64,000 nucleotides of DNA from Vibrio splendidus (GCF_024347615.1 NZ_AP025508.1:2232001-2296000); one strand, 5' to 3'. Shown: positions 27,538-36,695, numbered from the stretch's first letter. Made by a program: numbers and translations. Notes: generated from the letters alone by a model not told the origin.

Positions 27538-28257
27538 TTAACTAGCGATTGGTAACCTGTGGTTCGTTTCTAGCAAGTGACTCGCTGACGCTTGACGCGC
27601 TTTATCACTGTTCCCCGCCATGATTGCTTCATAAATTTGGCGGTGCTCTTCAATGCAGGTACTTCCCTCTTCAGAAGAGTGAGAAATAAAATTAACAAAC
27701 ATAGTCGTTAAGATATTGCCGAATGGTAGGTAAAAGTCGTTCCCTGTTGCGTTGAAGATTAGGCTATGGAACTTCATATCAATATCTAGCCAACGCTCTT
27801 TATCAAGAATCTCTTCGCTAGATATCTCCACCATTTTTTGGAAAATTTCTGATAATTCAATTCGTTGATCTGCAGTCGCAAATTTAGCGGCCAACGCACA
27901 AGCTTCAGGTTCGATGGCACGGCGCAAGCCTAAAAACTGATGGCAGAATTGGTCGGTGTCAGCTAAACCGTCCATCCATTCGATCAATTGTGGATCTAAG
28001 AAGTTCCAGAACGCGCGGTCAACAACACGAGTACCAATCTTAGGGCGAGATTCTAATAGGCCTTTTGAAGTAAGAAGCTTAACCGCTTCTCTTAATGCTG
28101 TTCTACTGATACCAAATTGCTCACACAGAGCCATTTCACCAGGGATAATAGAACCTTGAGGCAAATTGCCCGACAAAATACCACGAGCGATTTCACGTGC
28201 AACTTGCACATGAAGGCTTCGCTTAGAGCCTGAAATAGAATTGAAATGACCAGCCAT
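27538..28257 (-). CDS. FadR-subfamily GntR regulator A
   Basis: The 239-residue protein has an N-terminal GntR winged helix (about 10-78: GEMALCEQFGISRTALREAV, LLESRPKIGTRV) and a C-terminal FCD domain (about 95-230) with the histidines and aspartate that bind a metal and a carboxylate effector (H168 in DIDMKFHSLIFNATGN and H in FISHSSEEGSTC). It is almost the same protein as regulator C (54468-55184) and a more distant paralog of regulator B (29578-30300). The start region and upstream site (TCGTACTATAA) suggest autoregulation. By position it most likely controls alginate genes, with DEH or KDG as the natural effector candidates; that is inference. Confidence 0.9.
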   Translation of the reverse strand: MAGHFNSISGSKRSLHVQVAREIARGILSGNLPQGSIIPGEMALCEQFGISRTALREAVKLLTSKGLLESRPKIGTRVVDRAFWNFLDPQLIEWMDGLADTDQFCHQFLGLRRAIEPEACALAAKFATADQRIELSEIFQKMVEISSEEILDKERWLDIDMKFHSLIFNATGNDFYLPFGNILTTMFVNFISHSSEEGSTCIEEHRQIYEAIMAGNSDKARQASASHLLETNHRLPIAS

Positions 28258-28599
28258 GTGTCTACTTACTTATTAGATATGTATTATTTAATTCGTACTA
28301 TAACACTGATTTATATCTCTACCAACTCAGTATCAGAATAACGTGAGGTCACTACCAATATAGGCTAGAGCATTATTTTGACAATCTTGTAAGTATTAAG
28401 CTCATCAAACCAAACATACCCATTTATTCATACAAATAGTTCTTATTTACACATTTTTTGTATGCGTGAACTCACAAAACCACTCTTACTCTCACTATTT
28501 ATGTCGGTAATGATCAGTTTTTAGATGAACACTCTTGAATATAGCAAGTGTTATTGTATGATTTATTAACGCAAATAATCTACAATATAGGCGACTCTG
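28258..28599. other. Divergent promoter region between regulator A and the SDR gene
   Basis: It contains the site at 28293 and, 40 bases before the SDR start, TTGTATGATTT (28554-28564), one half of the regulon palindrome. The same TTGTATGATT core precedes the candidate DEH reductase gene (45094). No ribosome site stronger than a weak purine run precedes 28600. AT-rich, no ORF. Confidence 0.5.
28293..28303. promoter_or_regulatory. Degenerate FadR-type site upstream of regulator A
   Basis: TCGTACTATAA differs from the palindrome by two bases and lies 36 bases upstream of the start. The block GTATTATTTAA ... ACTATAACA is shared with the region in front of regulator C (55215-55240). Confidence 0.4.
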
Positions 28600-29376
28600 A
28601 TGTTTAACGATTTAAAAGGCAAACGCATTTTAATTACTGGCTCTACTGCTGGTATGGGCCTAGCTACTGCACGCATTTTTGCAAAGTACGGCGCAAAGAT
28701 TGGCATCAATAGTCGTGCTTTCAGCCCAAAAGTTGATGACGTTCTCACCGAACTCACCGCATTGGGTGGCGATGTTGCGTTTTTTCCTGCAAACCTAATG
28801 GACACATTAGAGTGCGAAAGGTTAGTCAAAGAGTTCACCGACCATTTTGGCGGCATGGATGTGTTGATTAACAACGCAGGTGGCCTTGGTGGGCGTGCAA
28901 GTCTAGAAAATATCGATGACGAGTTTTATGAGCGTGTGATGAACCTAAATGTTCGATCCGCGCTGATGACAACTAAGTTCTCCATCCCACACTTGCGTGC
29001 ATCTGCTGCTCTATCGGGGCAAACATCGTGTGTTATTAGCACGGGCTCTATTGCCGCTCGCGAAGGCGGTGGTGTGGGTGCTGGCGTCTATGCCGCATCT
29101 AAAGCGTGGTTACACGACATTCACCGCAATTGGGTGAAAGAGTTCGCGCAAGACAATATCCGTTTCAACATTGTTTCACCGGGCACTATTGACACCGCAT
29201 TTCACGATGGCAAAAGCGACGATCTGAAAGCGACCATTGCTAACAACATTCCAATGGGACGCTTTGGCAATATTGATGAAGTTGCCCCTTCATTTGCTTT
29301 CTTTGCATCACACGCTTGTAGCGGGTACATCACAGGGCAAATCCTAGATGTTAACGGCGGACAAATAACGCCCTAG
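28600..29376 (+). CDS. Short-chain dehydrogenase/reductase, candidate DEH or uronate reductase
   Basis: The 258-residue protein is a classical SDR. The cofactor motif is TGSTAGMGLATA (residues 13-24, T-G-x3-G-x-G); the NAG-like motif is INNAGGLGG; the catalytic set is S in ISTGSIAAREGG and Y-x-x-x-K in GVYAASKAWLHD; and the C-terminal GYITGQILDVNGGQ is standard. In Sphingomonas and Flavobacterium, SDR enzymes reduce 4-deoxy-L-erythro-5-hexoseulose uronate (DEH) to KDG, so this is one of two DEH reductase candidates here; the other is at 44191. A half operator TTGTATGATTT precedes it. Its cofactor preference cannot be read safely. It is a single-gene unit with a UUCG-loop terminator. Confidence 0.85.
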   Translation: MFNDLKGKRILITGSTAGMGLATARIFAKYGAKIGINSRAFSPKVDDVLTELTALGGDVAFFPANLMDTLECERLVKEFTDHFGGMDVLINNAGGLGGRASLENIDDEFYERVMNLNVRSALMTTKFSIPHLRASAALSGQTSCVISTGSIAAREGGGVGAGVYAASKAWLHDIHRNWVKEFAQDNIRFNIVSPGTIDTAFHDGKSDDLKATIANNIPMGRFGNIDEVAPSFAFFASHACSGYITGQILDVNGGQITP

Positions 29377-29399
29377 CTAGCTGACTAATATAAGCTCAC

Positions 29400-29440
29400 T
29401 AAGTTATATAGAATCGTTAAGTTATATAAAGTCGTTAAGA
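29400..29440. repeat. Short tandem repeat after the SDR gene
   Basis: AAGTTATATAGAATCGTT is followed directly by AAGTTATATAAAGTCGTT, an imperfect 18-bp tandem pair in the SDR 3' untranslated region. No function suggested. Confidence 0.5.
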
Positions 29441-29523
29441 TCGTCACACTAAATAAGGTCATCAGACCCAAATAGATGAGGGGAAACCTCACACTATATT
29501 AGACGTATACACTGACACTAAGC

Positions 29524-29547
29524 GCCAGATTCGTCTGGCTTTTTTTG
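29524..29547 (+). terminator. UUCG-tetraloop terminator after the SDR gene
   Basis: GCCAGA-TTCG-TCTGGC followed by eight T. A stable tetraloop stem, 31 bases before the start of regulator B. Confidence 0.85.
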
Positions 29548-29577
29548 TTTTCAAAGTTTCAATTTCAGGTGGTTTAA

Positions 29578-30300
29578 ATGTCAATATTTACATTGGTGGA
29601 AGATTCAAGCCGCCGAATTCATGTTCAAGTCGCTAGACAAATTGCTCGCAAAATCTTGTCTGGCGAGTTGAAAGAAAATCAGAAGTTACCTAGCGAAATG
29701 GAGTTGTGCGAGATCTTTGGAGTCAGCAGAACTGCCCTTCGAGAATCCACTAAACTGCTTTCAGCAAAAGGGTTGATTGAATCAAAGCCTAAAGTGGGCA
29801 CTCGTATCAAACCAAGAACGCAATGGCACTTTTTAGATCCTCAATTACTGTATTGGATCCAAGATTTAGAAGACACCAAACCCTTTTTATCTCAATTCTT
29901 GGGGTTAAGAAAAGCGATTGACCCAGAAGCGTGTGCGCTTGCAGCATCCAACGCTACGGTAGAGCAACGCAAAGAGCTTTCGATTCTTTTCCAAAAGATG
30001 ACCATCGCGGCAAACGGCTTTGATTATCAAGAGTGGACAACCAACGATCATCTGTTTCACCAAACGATTTTCTTATCGACGGGTAACCAGTTTTACATTC
30101 CGTTCGCGAACATTCTGTCGACAATTTTCAAACAGTTTATCGACCACTCTGCCGAAGGCGGTCGCTTCTGTTTAGAAGAGCACAAAGCGATATACGATGC
30201 GATTATGTCAGGCAATGCGAATCAGGCTCGAATAGCCTCTCAAGCTTTACTTGATGATGAAAACCAAAAGCTGTCTAGGGTTGAATTAGCCATCGCATAA
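29578..30300 (+). CDS. FadR-subfamily GntR regulator B
   Basis: The 240-residue protein has the same domain layout as regulators A and C (HTH about 10-78: SEMELCEIFGVSRTALREST; FCD about 95-230, with H in NDHLFHQTIFLSTGNQ and IDHSAEGGRFC), but is clearly more divergent in sequence. The HTH recognition helix (SRTALRES) is nearly identical to that of A and C (SRTALREA), so all three could bind the same or overlapping operators while answering different ligands. It has no strong operator immediately ahead. It is followed by the MATE gene with 156 bases between them. Confidence 0.88.
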   Translation: MSIFTLVEDSSRRIHVQVARQIARKILSGELKENQKLPSEMELCEIFGVSRTALRESTKLLSAKGLIESKPKVGTRIKPRTQWHFLDPQLLYWIQDLEDTKPFLSQFLGLRKAIDPEACALAASNATVEQRKELSILFQKMTIAANGFDYQEWTTNDHLFHQTIFLSTGNQFYIPFANILSTIFKQFIDHSAEGGRFCLEEHKAIYDAIMSGNANQARIASQALLDDENQKLSRVELAIA

Positions 30301-30456
30301 CCAAGATTGACCAGACTGAATCGTGTATCCCAATACACGAGTCAGTCAGTTTTAGCGCCCATTTTTAACCATCCATTACCGTAGTGTTTCATCTTTAAAT
30401 GTTGAACTCGGGTCCTCTCAGAGAAAACTTACGGTTACACACATAAGGTGTTGTTT

Positions 30457-31815
30457 GTGTCTACACAATCGTATGTAAGGAAAAATTTCTCTCTCGCCTG
30501 GCCCCTAGCCCTAAACGGTATATTGATGCAGTCGATGTTGATGATCGATACGCTGCAGATTTCTCCTCTTGGTGAAATACCTTTGGCTGCCATGGGAATT
30601 GCGACGACTATGGTTGCCTTTGTACTCGGTATTCAAATGGCGCTGGCAAACGGCACTCAGCTAGTATTGAGCCGCGCCGTGGGTTCTGGCATTACCGCTT
30701 CATTATCCAAAGCATTTTGGGCAGGTCTGTTCATCAACTTAGGTATCGCGACAATATTTTGGTTTCTGCTCACCTTTTTAGAACAGCCTTTAATTCAAGC
30801 CTTAACCGAAGATAAAGCCCTTTACTTAGAAATCAGCCACTACCTTGATATCTCAAAGTATCTCGTCATTTTCACAGCATTAACGCAAGTAATTATCGCC
30901 CTATTTAATGCATTAGGAAGAACCAAGATACCGTTTAAAGGGTATTTGATTGAATTGCCGATCAACGCTGGACTTTCTTATGGACTCATTCACGGCTTTT
31001 CAAATTTCGAAGGTATTGGTGTTCAAGGCGCCGCGCTAGGCAGTGTTATTGCTATCACCCTTCGCCTTGTGTATCTGGTTCTTTGCGTGTATCTAAGCTC
31101 GGCAATTTCACTCAAATTAGACGCCCAGCGATCTGAGTTCATGACAAACGTTCGTCGTCACTTTATCGAGATATTCCCTGTCGCAGCAAATGTAACCATG
31201 CTATTGATTGGCGCAACGATTTATCAGTTACTGTATTCGCAACTTAACATCAACGCGTATGTTGCGATTACTTTGGTGATGCCTTGGATCAGGGCTGTCT
31301 CTCAATTTATTACTGCTTGGGCTCACTCTTCCGCAATTACTATCAGCCAAGCGATTGGCTCTAAAAAGATGGATGACCTAGTCAAAAAAGTCGATACCAG
31401 TATTGATATTGCGGTCGTCATTTCTTTTGTGTGTGCAATCTTGTTCGCAGGATTAAGTCTGGTCATTGGTGACATTTACCCGAACTTGGATGAGTCTACC
31501 TATCAAGCATTGGCCGTTATCGCCCCACTCTACATCTTCTTGCCGATTGTCCGTGGCTACAACACGGTTCATGGGAATGTATTAAGAGCACTAGGAAAAA
31601 CGACCGCAGTCTTCAAAATCAACTTTACTGGTCAATGGGTAATTTCAATTCCATTGTGTGCATTGATCATCTTTGGATTAGACGGTTCTATCTTTTGGGC
31701 TTTCGCTATCCAACCTTTTGAAGAAGTCGTTAAAGCTTTTCCATTCCGTCATTTGGCTCGAAAGTCTCTTAAAGAGTTTGATGCCGACAAAGCCAAAGAG
31801 TTGATGTATGACTAA
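30457..31815 (+). CDS. MATE-family multidrug/metabolite exporter
   Basis: From the GTG at 30457 the protein has 452 residues and twelve predicted TM segments, typical of MATE (NorM-like) transporters. Supporting stretches are NFSLAWPLALNGILMQSMLM, AAMGIATTMVAFVLGIQMAL, AWAHSSAITISQAIGSKKMD and the second-half repeat. I choose 30457 because AAGG lies eight bases before it; a GTG at 30448 overlaps that site. MATE proteins export cationic or other organic compounds by Na+ or H+ antiport. The substrate is not predictable. The gene sits inside the alginate locus but has no regulon operator. It ends at a strong terminator. Confidence 0.88.
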   Translation: MSTQSYVRKNFSLAWPLALNGILMQSMLMIDTLQISPLGEIPLAAMGIATTMVAFVLGIQMALANGTQLVLSRAVGSGITASLSKAFWAGLFINLGIATIFWFLLTFLEQPLIQALTEDKALYLEISHYLDISKYLVIFTALTQVIIALFNALGRTKIPFKGYLIELPINAGLSYGLIHGFSNFEGIGVQGAALGSVIAITLRLVYLVLCVYLSSAISLKLDAQRSEFMTNVRRHFIEIFPVAANVTMLLIGATIYQLLYSQLNINAYVAITLVMPWIRAVSQFITAWAHSSAITISQAIGSKKMDDLVKKVDTSIDIAVVISFVCAILFAGLSLVIGDIYPNLDESTYQALAVIAPLYIFLPIVRGYNTVHGNVLRALGKTTAVFKINFTGQWVISIPLCALIIFGLDGSIFWAFAIQPFEEVVKAFPFRHLARKSLKEFDADKAKELMYD

Positions 31816-31860
31816 ACTCCGTATCGAGTTGCCGTCCTAAAATCTTCCTACGCTTTCTGA

Positions 31861-31896
31861 ATACAACCTTGTCTTTTGACAAGGTTGTATTGTTTT
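31861..31896 (+). terminator. Terminator after the MATE gene
   Basis: ATACAACCTTGTC-TTTT-GACAAGGTTGTAT is a perfect 13-bp stem, followed by TGTTTT. Confidence 0.85.
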
Positions 31897-31938
31897 AGCT
31901 GTACCTTTCATTGGTAGGCTTCAGCACACCCTCGTTGA

Positions 31939-31989
31939 TACCAAGGTCACATTAATACCAAGGTCACATTAATACCAAGGTCATCTTAA
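31939..31989. repeat. 17-bp tandem repeat, three copies
   Basis: TACCAAGGTCACATTAA occurs twice exactly (31939-31955, 31956-31972), and a third copy at 31973 differs near its end (TCATCTTAA). The repeat lies between the MATE gene and a PL7 gene that face each other. It is likely replication slippage; no function suggested. Confidence 0.75.
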
Positions 31990-32003
31990 AACTCATATAA
32001 AAC

Positions 32004-32037
32004 AAAAAGACCACTCAACATTCGGTTAAGTGGTCTT
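32004..32037 (-). terminator. Terminator after the single-domain PL7 gene
   Basis: AAGACCACT (32007-32015) and AGTGGTCTT (32029-32037) pair, with the inner AAC/GTT extending the stem; the minus strand continues TTTTTG. Confidence 0.8.
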
Positions 32038-32090
32038 CGAAAATATTCCTTAAGGACTGCGTCTAGCTAGCCTATTGGTTATGCTACGTG

Positions 32091-33128
32091 CTATTTACCG
32101 TTCAACTTAAGCGCTGAGAAAGTCACACTGTTGTAGTCGCCATTCTTTTTATCGACAGCGAAATCGCCAGTACCGCCACAACCAGGCCCCCATACAGGGT
32201 GAGAATCGCTCACGCTACATTGGCCGTATGCGCCCGCTTTGTAGTAAAAATCATCTTCAGCATAGCCCGTTGGTGAATCAAGTTCATCGATGCCCTTACT
32301 CAGGTCGATTTCATACTTAACGGTATCGTGACGCTCGGTTTCAAACGTTAGGTACATCATGGTGCCTTTCACTTCCACTTTGTAACTAAACTCTTCACCA
32401 AGAGCAATACCCGCTTCACCCGGCTCTGCAGGGTTTTCCCACGTGTTACCCCACACTGGATAAGCGATATCGGCACGGTTAGGATCTTTTTTCTCTAGGT
32501 TACGTTCATAGTTCCAGAATACTGAACCCATTTCTTGGTCAGGAAACTTCTTATAGAAGATCTTCAGCGGTTCATTACCATGCCCATAACCGGTTCCAGC
32601 TTTGATTAGCTCGTTGTGTTTTTTAGCATGAATCTGACCAACCACAACAGAATGAGCTGGGTATTTTTCTGGGAACTTAGCGTTAACTGAGACGTGATTC
32701 ACTTTTAATGTCGCTTCTAATGTTCCGCCAACAGCACTGTATTCACTAGCCGCTGGGTGACTCGACAGTGCCCACTGGTTTCCTTTATCAGCCGTATCGA
32801 TAGAGAAATCTGAGCCTCTTGGCATCTGGCGTAACTCAGAACGCGCATTCTTCGAGTTTTTCGTCGTAATCGCTTGGTTCTGCACTTCAAATACAAGGTT
32901 GCCGTCTTTATCAAGATGGAAGAAATCACTATGTGAGTTGCTCATCATAGCGACCCCTTCTATTTCATCAACGCGACCATCTTCATTAATATCTGAAGGT
33001 ATGGTTATTTTCCAATTATGCATATCGAATTTATCGGCAGGTACGGGGTAAGAAACACCGTTATTTGCGAAAGTAACCATTGGCACAGTCGCTAATAACG
33101 CCACTGCTAATATGTTTTTCTTAAACAT
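32091..33128 (-). CDS. Alginate lyase, polysaccharide lyase family 7 (single domain, secreted)
   Basis: The 345-residue precursor has a signal peptide (MFKKNILAVALLATVPMVTF, cut near TFANNG), then one PL7 jelly-roll domain (about 30-343). The three family motifs are present: RSELR at 96-100 (substrate-binding arginines), QIH at 165-167 (catalytic His and neutralising Gln) and YYKAGAYGQ at 295-303 (catalytic Tyr). The QIH form rather than QVH is usually linked with activity on guluronate or mixed blocks. Four cysteines near the C-terminus (CSVSDS ... WGPGCGG) may form a disulfide. It faces the second porin gene across a 538-bp divergent promoter region, and ends at its own terminator. Confidence 0.92.
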   Translation of the reverse strand: MFKKNILAVALLATVPMVTFANNGVSYPVPADKFDMHNWKITIPSDINEDGRVDEIEGVAMMSNSHSDFFHLDKDGNLVFEVQNQAITTKNSKNARSELRQMPRGSDFSIDTADKGNQWALSSHPAASEYSAVGGTLEATLKVNHVSVNAKFPEKYPAHSVVVGQIHAKKHNELIKAGTGYGHGNEPLKIFYKKFPDQEMGSVFWNYERNLEKKDPNRADIAYPVWGNTWENPAEPGEAGIALGEEFSYKVEVKGTMMYLTFETERHDTVKYEIDLSKGIDELDSPTGYAEDDFYYKAGAYGQCSVSDSHPVWGPGCGGTGDFAVDKKNGDYNSVTFSALKLNGK

Positions 33129-33666
33129 GACTCATCCTTTATTGTTAACAGATACTGAGTACACTCTCAGCACAGAAACTACTTTTGAACACGAATTAGT
33201 ACTAAATATTTTCTCTTCGACTTAAATAAACCAACCAATAAATAGAATTTACATTTCGCCATCTTTTAACTTTTACCAAACATTTGGCGGTGGTTTATAT
33301 CTATATCCCTCAACATGCCCCGTTATGTTTAAACCACAACAACTAGAACATCGATATGAAAGTGTGGGAATATTCTTATATTTGTATTATTTTAACACAT
33401 ACAACCAACTGAGCTTACAAGGTTTGTTAATATGAGAACTGAGTCATGATTGATTTGATTGGTAAGCCTTAAATTGAGATATTCATAACATTTAGCTATA
33501 TAAATAGGCCATTAGTCGGAACTTTTGATAGATCTCACAGAAATCTACCCTGGGAATAAATACCATATTTGTCATACATTAATTTAATACCATATAAGGT
33601 ATTGGTTTGTGAGTCAGGGGTACATTGGATGTATCCAAAATAAAAAAATAATAGTGAGACAAAGGT
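33129..33666. promoter_or_regulatory. Divergent promoter region between PL7 and porin 2 genes
   Basis: Two FadR-type sites are visible: TTGTATTATTT at 33382 and TTGTCATACAT at 33569. The second fits the pattern but for the last base and lies 98 bases before the porin start. A palindrome TTAGTACTAAA is at 33196. The porin 2 leader near 33641-33664 holds an A-rich run, TAATAGTGAG, and the ribosome site ACAAAGG. The region is very AT-rich and has no ORF. Confidence 0.5.
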
Positions 33667-34527
33667 ATGAATTCTGTTACAAAAATTGCTGCAGCTGTTG
33701 CATGTACTCTTTTAGCGGGCACAGCTGCTGGTGCATCTCTTGATTATCGTTACGAGTATCGTGCTGCGACGGATTATACAAAGACTAATGGTGATACGGC
33801 TCACGTAGACGCTCGCCATCAACACCGAGTTAAGCTAGGTGAAAGCTTTAAGCTGTCAGACAAGTGGAAGCACTCTACTGGTCTAGAACTTAAGTTCCAC
33901 GGTGATGACTCTTACTATGATGAAGATTCAGGTTCTGTTAAATCAGCAAACAGCCAGAGTTTTTACGATGGCAATTGGTACATCTATGGTATGGAGATCG
34001 ATAACACTGCGACATACAAAATAGACAATAATTGGTATCTACAAATGGGTATGCCTATTGCCTGGGATTGGGATGAGCCTAATGCTAACGATGGCGACTG
34101 GAAGATGAAAAAGGTTACGTTTAAACCTCAGTTCCGCGTTGGCTATAAAGCAGACATGGGTTTAACAACTGCTATTCGTTACCGTCATGAATATGCTGAC
34201 TTCCGTAACCACACACAATTTGGCGACAAAGATTCTGAAACTGGCGAACGCTTAGAATCAGCTCAAAAATCTAAAGTTACACTGACGGGTTCTTACAAAA
34301 TTGAATCTCTACCTAAGCTTGGCCTTTCTTACGAAGCAAACTATGTAAAATCTTTGGATAACGTACTTCTTTATAATAGTGATGACTGGGAATGGGATGC
34401 TGGCTTAAAAGTAAACTACAAGTTCGGTTCTTGGAAACCTTTTGCTGAAATCTGGTCTTCTGATATCAGTTCATCTTCAAAAGATCGTGAAGCTAAATAC
34501 CGTGTTGGTATTGCTTATTCATTCTAA
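33667..34527 (+). CDS. KdgM-family oligouronate porin (copy 2)
   Basis: The 286-residue precursor has a signal peptide (MNSVTKIAAAVACTLLAGTA, cut after AGA), begins SLDYRYEYRAATDYTKTNGD, and ends in the outer-membrane barrel signal RVGIAYSF. Alternating strands with aromatic girdles (NWYLQMGMPIAWDWDE, FRVGYKADMGLTTAIRYRHE) and many basic residues fit KdgM. It is about 45 residues longer than copy 1, with longer loops near residues 75-95 and 190-200. The two porins may differ in oligomer size taken. A candidate base-pairing site for the RNA at 43647 overlaps the leader just upstream of the ribosome site. Confidence 0.9.
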   Translation: MNSVTKIAAAVACTLLAGTAAGASLDYRYEYRAATDYTKTNGDTAHVDARHQHRVKLGESFKLSDKWKHSTGLELKFHGDDSYYDEDSGSVKSANSQSFYDGNWYIYGMEIDNTATYKIDNNWYLQMGMPIAWDWDEPNANDGDWKMKKVTFKPQFRVGYKADMGLTTAIRYRHEYADFRNHTQFGDKDSETGERLESAQKSKVTLTGSYKIESLPKLGLSYEANYVKSLDNVLLYNSDDWEWDAGLKVNYKFGSWKPFAEIWSSDISSSSKDREAKYRVGIAYSF

Positions 34528-34720
34528 TAATAAAAATAGTCAGGATATAAAATAGCCCTCTCCTCTTGTAATTTATTTGGGCATATTTTAATTACTTTAT
34601 TTTAAATAATAGGATGTTCTAATCAGAATTAGCTTCATCCTAATAAATATTTAACGACTATTCATTATCTATTTCTTATGTGATTTACATATGGATTTAA
34701 TATCATAAAGAGAATATTTT

Positions 34721-36643
34721 ATGCAGATTTCTAAAGTCGCTACAGCTGTCGCTCTTTCGACAGGTTTATTATTCGGTTGTAACAGTGATGGTTTACCTAT
34801 TCCGACGGATGGTTCTACCGATCCAGCAACACCAACTTCAGCATTATTAAATGGTTATTGGGAGTTTTCTGATACAGCAGCATTCTCAGCTGCCTACTCT
34901 TCATCGAGTAGTGATGATTTACCCAACGTCTATCGCTTTTCTGCAGATGGTGAAACACTTTATTACTACACTGACAATTCAGCGGATACCACACTTGGTG
35001 AATACGAACGATTTGAAACCACTTATGAAGAGACAATTGAAGATGAAACTTCAGGTCAAGTTGCGTTCACGCTATTCAATGATGACGGTACGGTAAGTTC
35101 TGTATCTGTAGATGGCGATTACTCCGCAGCTGACGGTGGTCTTGCTATTGGCGGTAACATTCCTGTTTCAGGTACCGACCACAGTGATAATACTGAAGTT
35201 ACTGGCCCTGCAGACACCGCTGATGAAGCTTCAGGTGTGGATAACGCAGCTCAAATTTTAGATACATTAACGGATGACACAGGTGAACTAAGACTAAAGA
35301 TCTTGAACACCAGCTCCACAGTTGGAAAAACAATCTCTTCGGGTAAATTGACGGTTGATTTGACTTATCAACTCAACCCTGACAGTGAACAGGTTGATGA
35401 AGGTCAGAACAACTCTTATATTTCGCTTTACTCAACAAATGATGAAGACGATAAAGTCAGCAACGCATATCATCATGGTGATATAGCAATTGGTGACGGT
35501 ATTATTCAATATCGTGATGCTTCAGGCTCATTGACAGCAACAGGTGGCACTTTTGATGCAAACAGCACATTTGATGCGACTGTCGAGGTGGTTTGGACGC
35601 CAACGTCACACACGTTTACCATCAATGGCGAAACATACACTGGCGCAGTGTCTTCAGATCCAGGCAGCTTCAAAGAAGTTCAAGTTATCGCACTTCGTCT
35701 AGGCACAAACAGTGGCGTAACACCTTATGAGCTAATTGCTGACAACCTAAAAGTATACTCGCTTGACGAATCTTCTGGAGAGTATGTCGAAGAGTTCAAA
35801 GACAACTTTAACGACTACTCTGTGGGGTATGACTTAAACAATAGCCCTTATAACAGCAGCACTTCTGAAGCAACAGTTATTAGTTTAAGTGGCGATGATG
35901 GCAGTGGTGATGGTGACGGTGACGGTGACGGTGACGGTGACGGTGACGGAAATATTGCACAAGCGGATTTTGAATGGAACTTCTCAGATGTAGACGGCGG
36001 AACTGCACTTGGCAAAACTCTCACAACAAGTAAAAACGACAGTAACCCTAAACAGGTTGTAGATGGTGCTGCATCAACTGGTGGCGCTGTACATATTACT
36101 CAATCAACTGATAGTGGATCTTACGGTTATTACTACACGACAATGGACAGTTCCTCAGACCCACTAGCGTTTGAAGATGGTACGTACTCTATGGAAATCG
36201 TGTTTAGTGCTGATGACGTCAACTTTAACCCTGGCTTTAGCCAGGACCTGCAGCTATTGGAAAACACAGATAGCAATAAAGGATATAAGTTGATTATTGA
36301 TAAGTCTTCATTAAAGCCTAAATTCCGCATATATGATGGCTCTGGTTCGACATCAGTGGAAGCAGAAACGGTCTTAACAAATGATACCTTCATGCATATC
36401 CTAGCGACGTTCAATAATGGCGAAGCCAAGCTATACATCAATGGTGTACTTGAGAAAGAAGCAACTGGTTTAACTTTTGTTCCTAATACTAAAGACGGCG
36501 ATAAAGTCTATATTGGCGGTGGCTCTAACAGCTCTCAGAAAAACTTAGAGGGTGTAATTGATAATGCAGCGTTCTTTAACGATGTGTTAACTGCTGATGA
36601 AGTGGCTGCACGCGCAAACCAATTCGGTTTTAATGCAGAATAG
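34721..36643 (+). CDS. Surface lipoprotein with LamG-like domains, alginate-locus associated
   Basis: The 640-residue precursor has a lipoprotein signal (ALSTGLLFGC, lipid Cys20) and a short region with GYWEFSDTAAF. A beta-sandwich-like region (about 180-370: GKLTVDLTYQLNPDSEQVDE, VEVVWTPTSHTFTINGETYT) follows, then an acidic repeat linker (GDGDGDGDGDG, about residues 396-410), and a C-terminal LamG-type jelly roll (about 420-635: YSMEIVFSADDVNF, HILATFNNGEAKLYINGVLE, YIGGGSNSSQKNLEGVIDNAAFF). No lyase motif (RxELR, QxH) is present, so it is probably a binding protein, not an enzyme. A substrate-capture role on the cell surface is inference from position between porin and lyases. Confidence 0.7.
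   Translation: MQISKVATAVALSTGLLFGCNSDGLPIPTDGSTDPATPTSALLNGYWEFSDTAAFSAAYSSSSSDDLPNVYRFSADGETLYYYTDNSADTTLGEYERFETTYEETIEDETSGQVAFTLFNDDGTVSSVSVDGDYSAADGGLAIGGNIPVSGTDHSDNTEVTGPADTADEASGVDNAAQILDTLTDDTGELRLKILNTSSTVGKTISSGKLTVDLTYQLNPDSEQVDEGQNNSYISLYSTNDEDDKVSNAYHHGDIAIGDGIIQYRDASGSLTATGGTFDANSTFDATVEVVWTPTSHTFTINGETYTGAVSSDPGSFKEVQVIALRLGTNSGVTPYELIADNLKVYSLDESSGEYVEEFKDNFNDYSVGYDLNNSPYNSSTSEATVISLSGDDGSGDGDGDGDGDGDGDGNIAQADFEWNFSDVDGGTALGKTLTTSKNDSNPKQVVDGAASTGGAVHITQSTDSGSYGYYYTTMDSSSDPLAFEDGTYSMEIVFSADDVNFNPGFSQDLQLLENTDSNKGYKLIIDKSSLKPKFRIYDGSGSTSVEAETVLTNDTFMHILATFNNGEAKLYINGVLEKEATGLTFVPNTKDGDKVYIGGGSNSSQKNLEGVIDNAAFFNDVLTADEVAARANQFGFNAE
35906..35947. repeat. In-frame hexanucleotide repeat (GGTGAC) coding for a Gly-Asp linker
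   Basis: One GGTGAT and six exact GGTGAC units. Each adds Gly-Asp. The exact repeats predict length variation between strains without frameshift. Confidence 0.85.
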
Positions 36644-36666
36644 TTAAATTCATAACTAAGTACTCT

Positions 36667-36695
36667 AGCCAGCAGCGTTTGTTGCTGGCTTTTTT
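36667..36695 (+). terminator. Terminator after the LamG lipoprotein gene
   Basis: AGCCAGCA (36667-36674) and TGCTGGCT (36683-36690), then TTTTT. Confidence 0.8.

Noticed and set aside
31939..31989. 17-bp direct repeats as a CRISPR array
   Set aside because: The units are directly adjacent with no spacers, and no cas genes are present.
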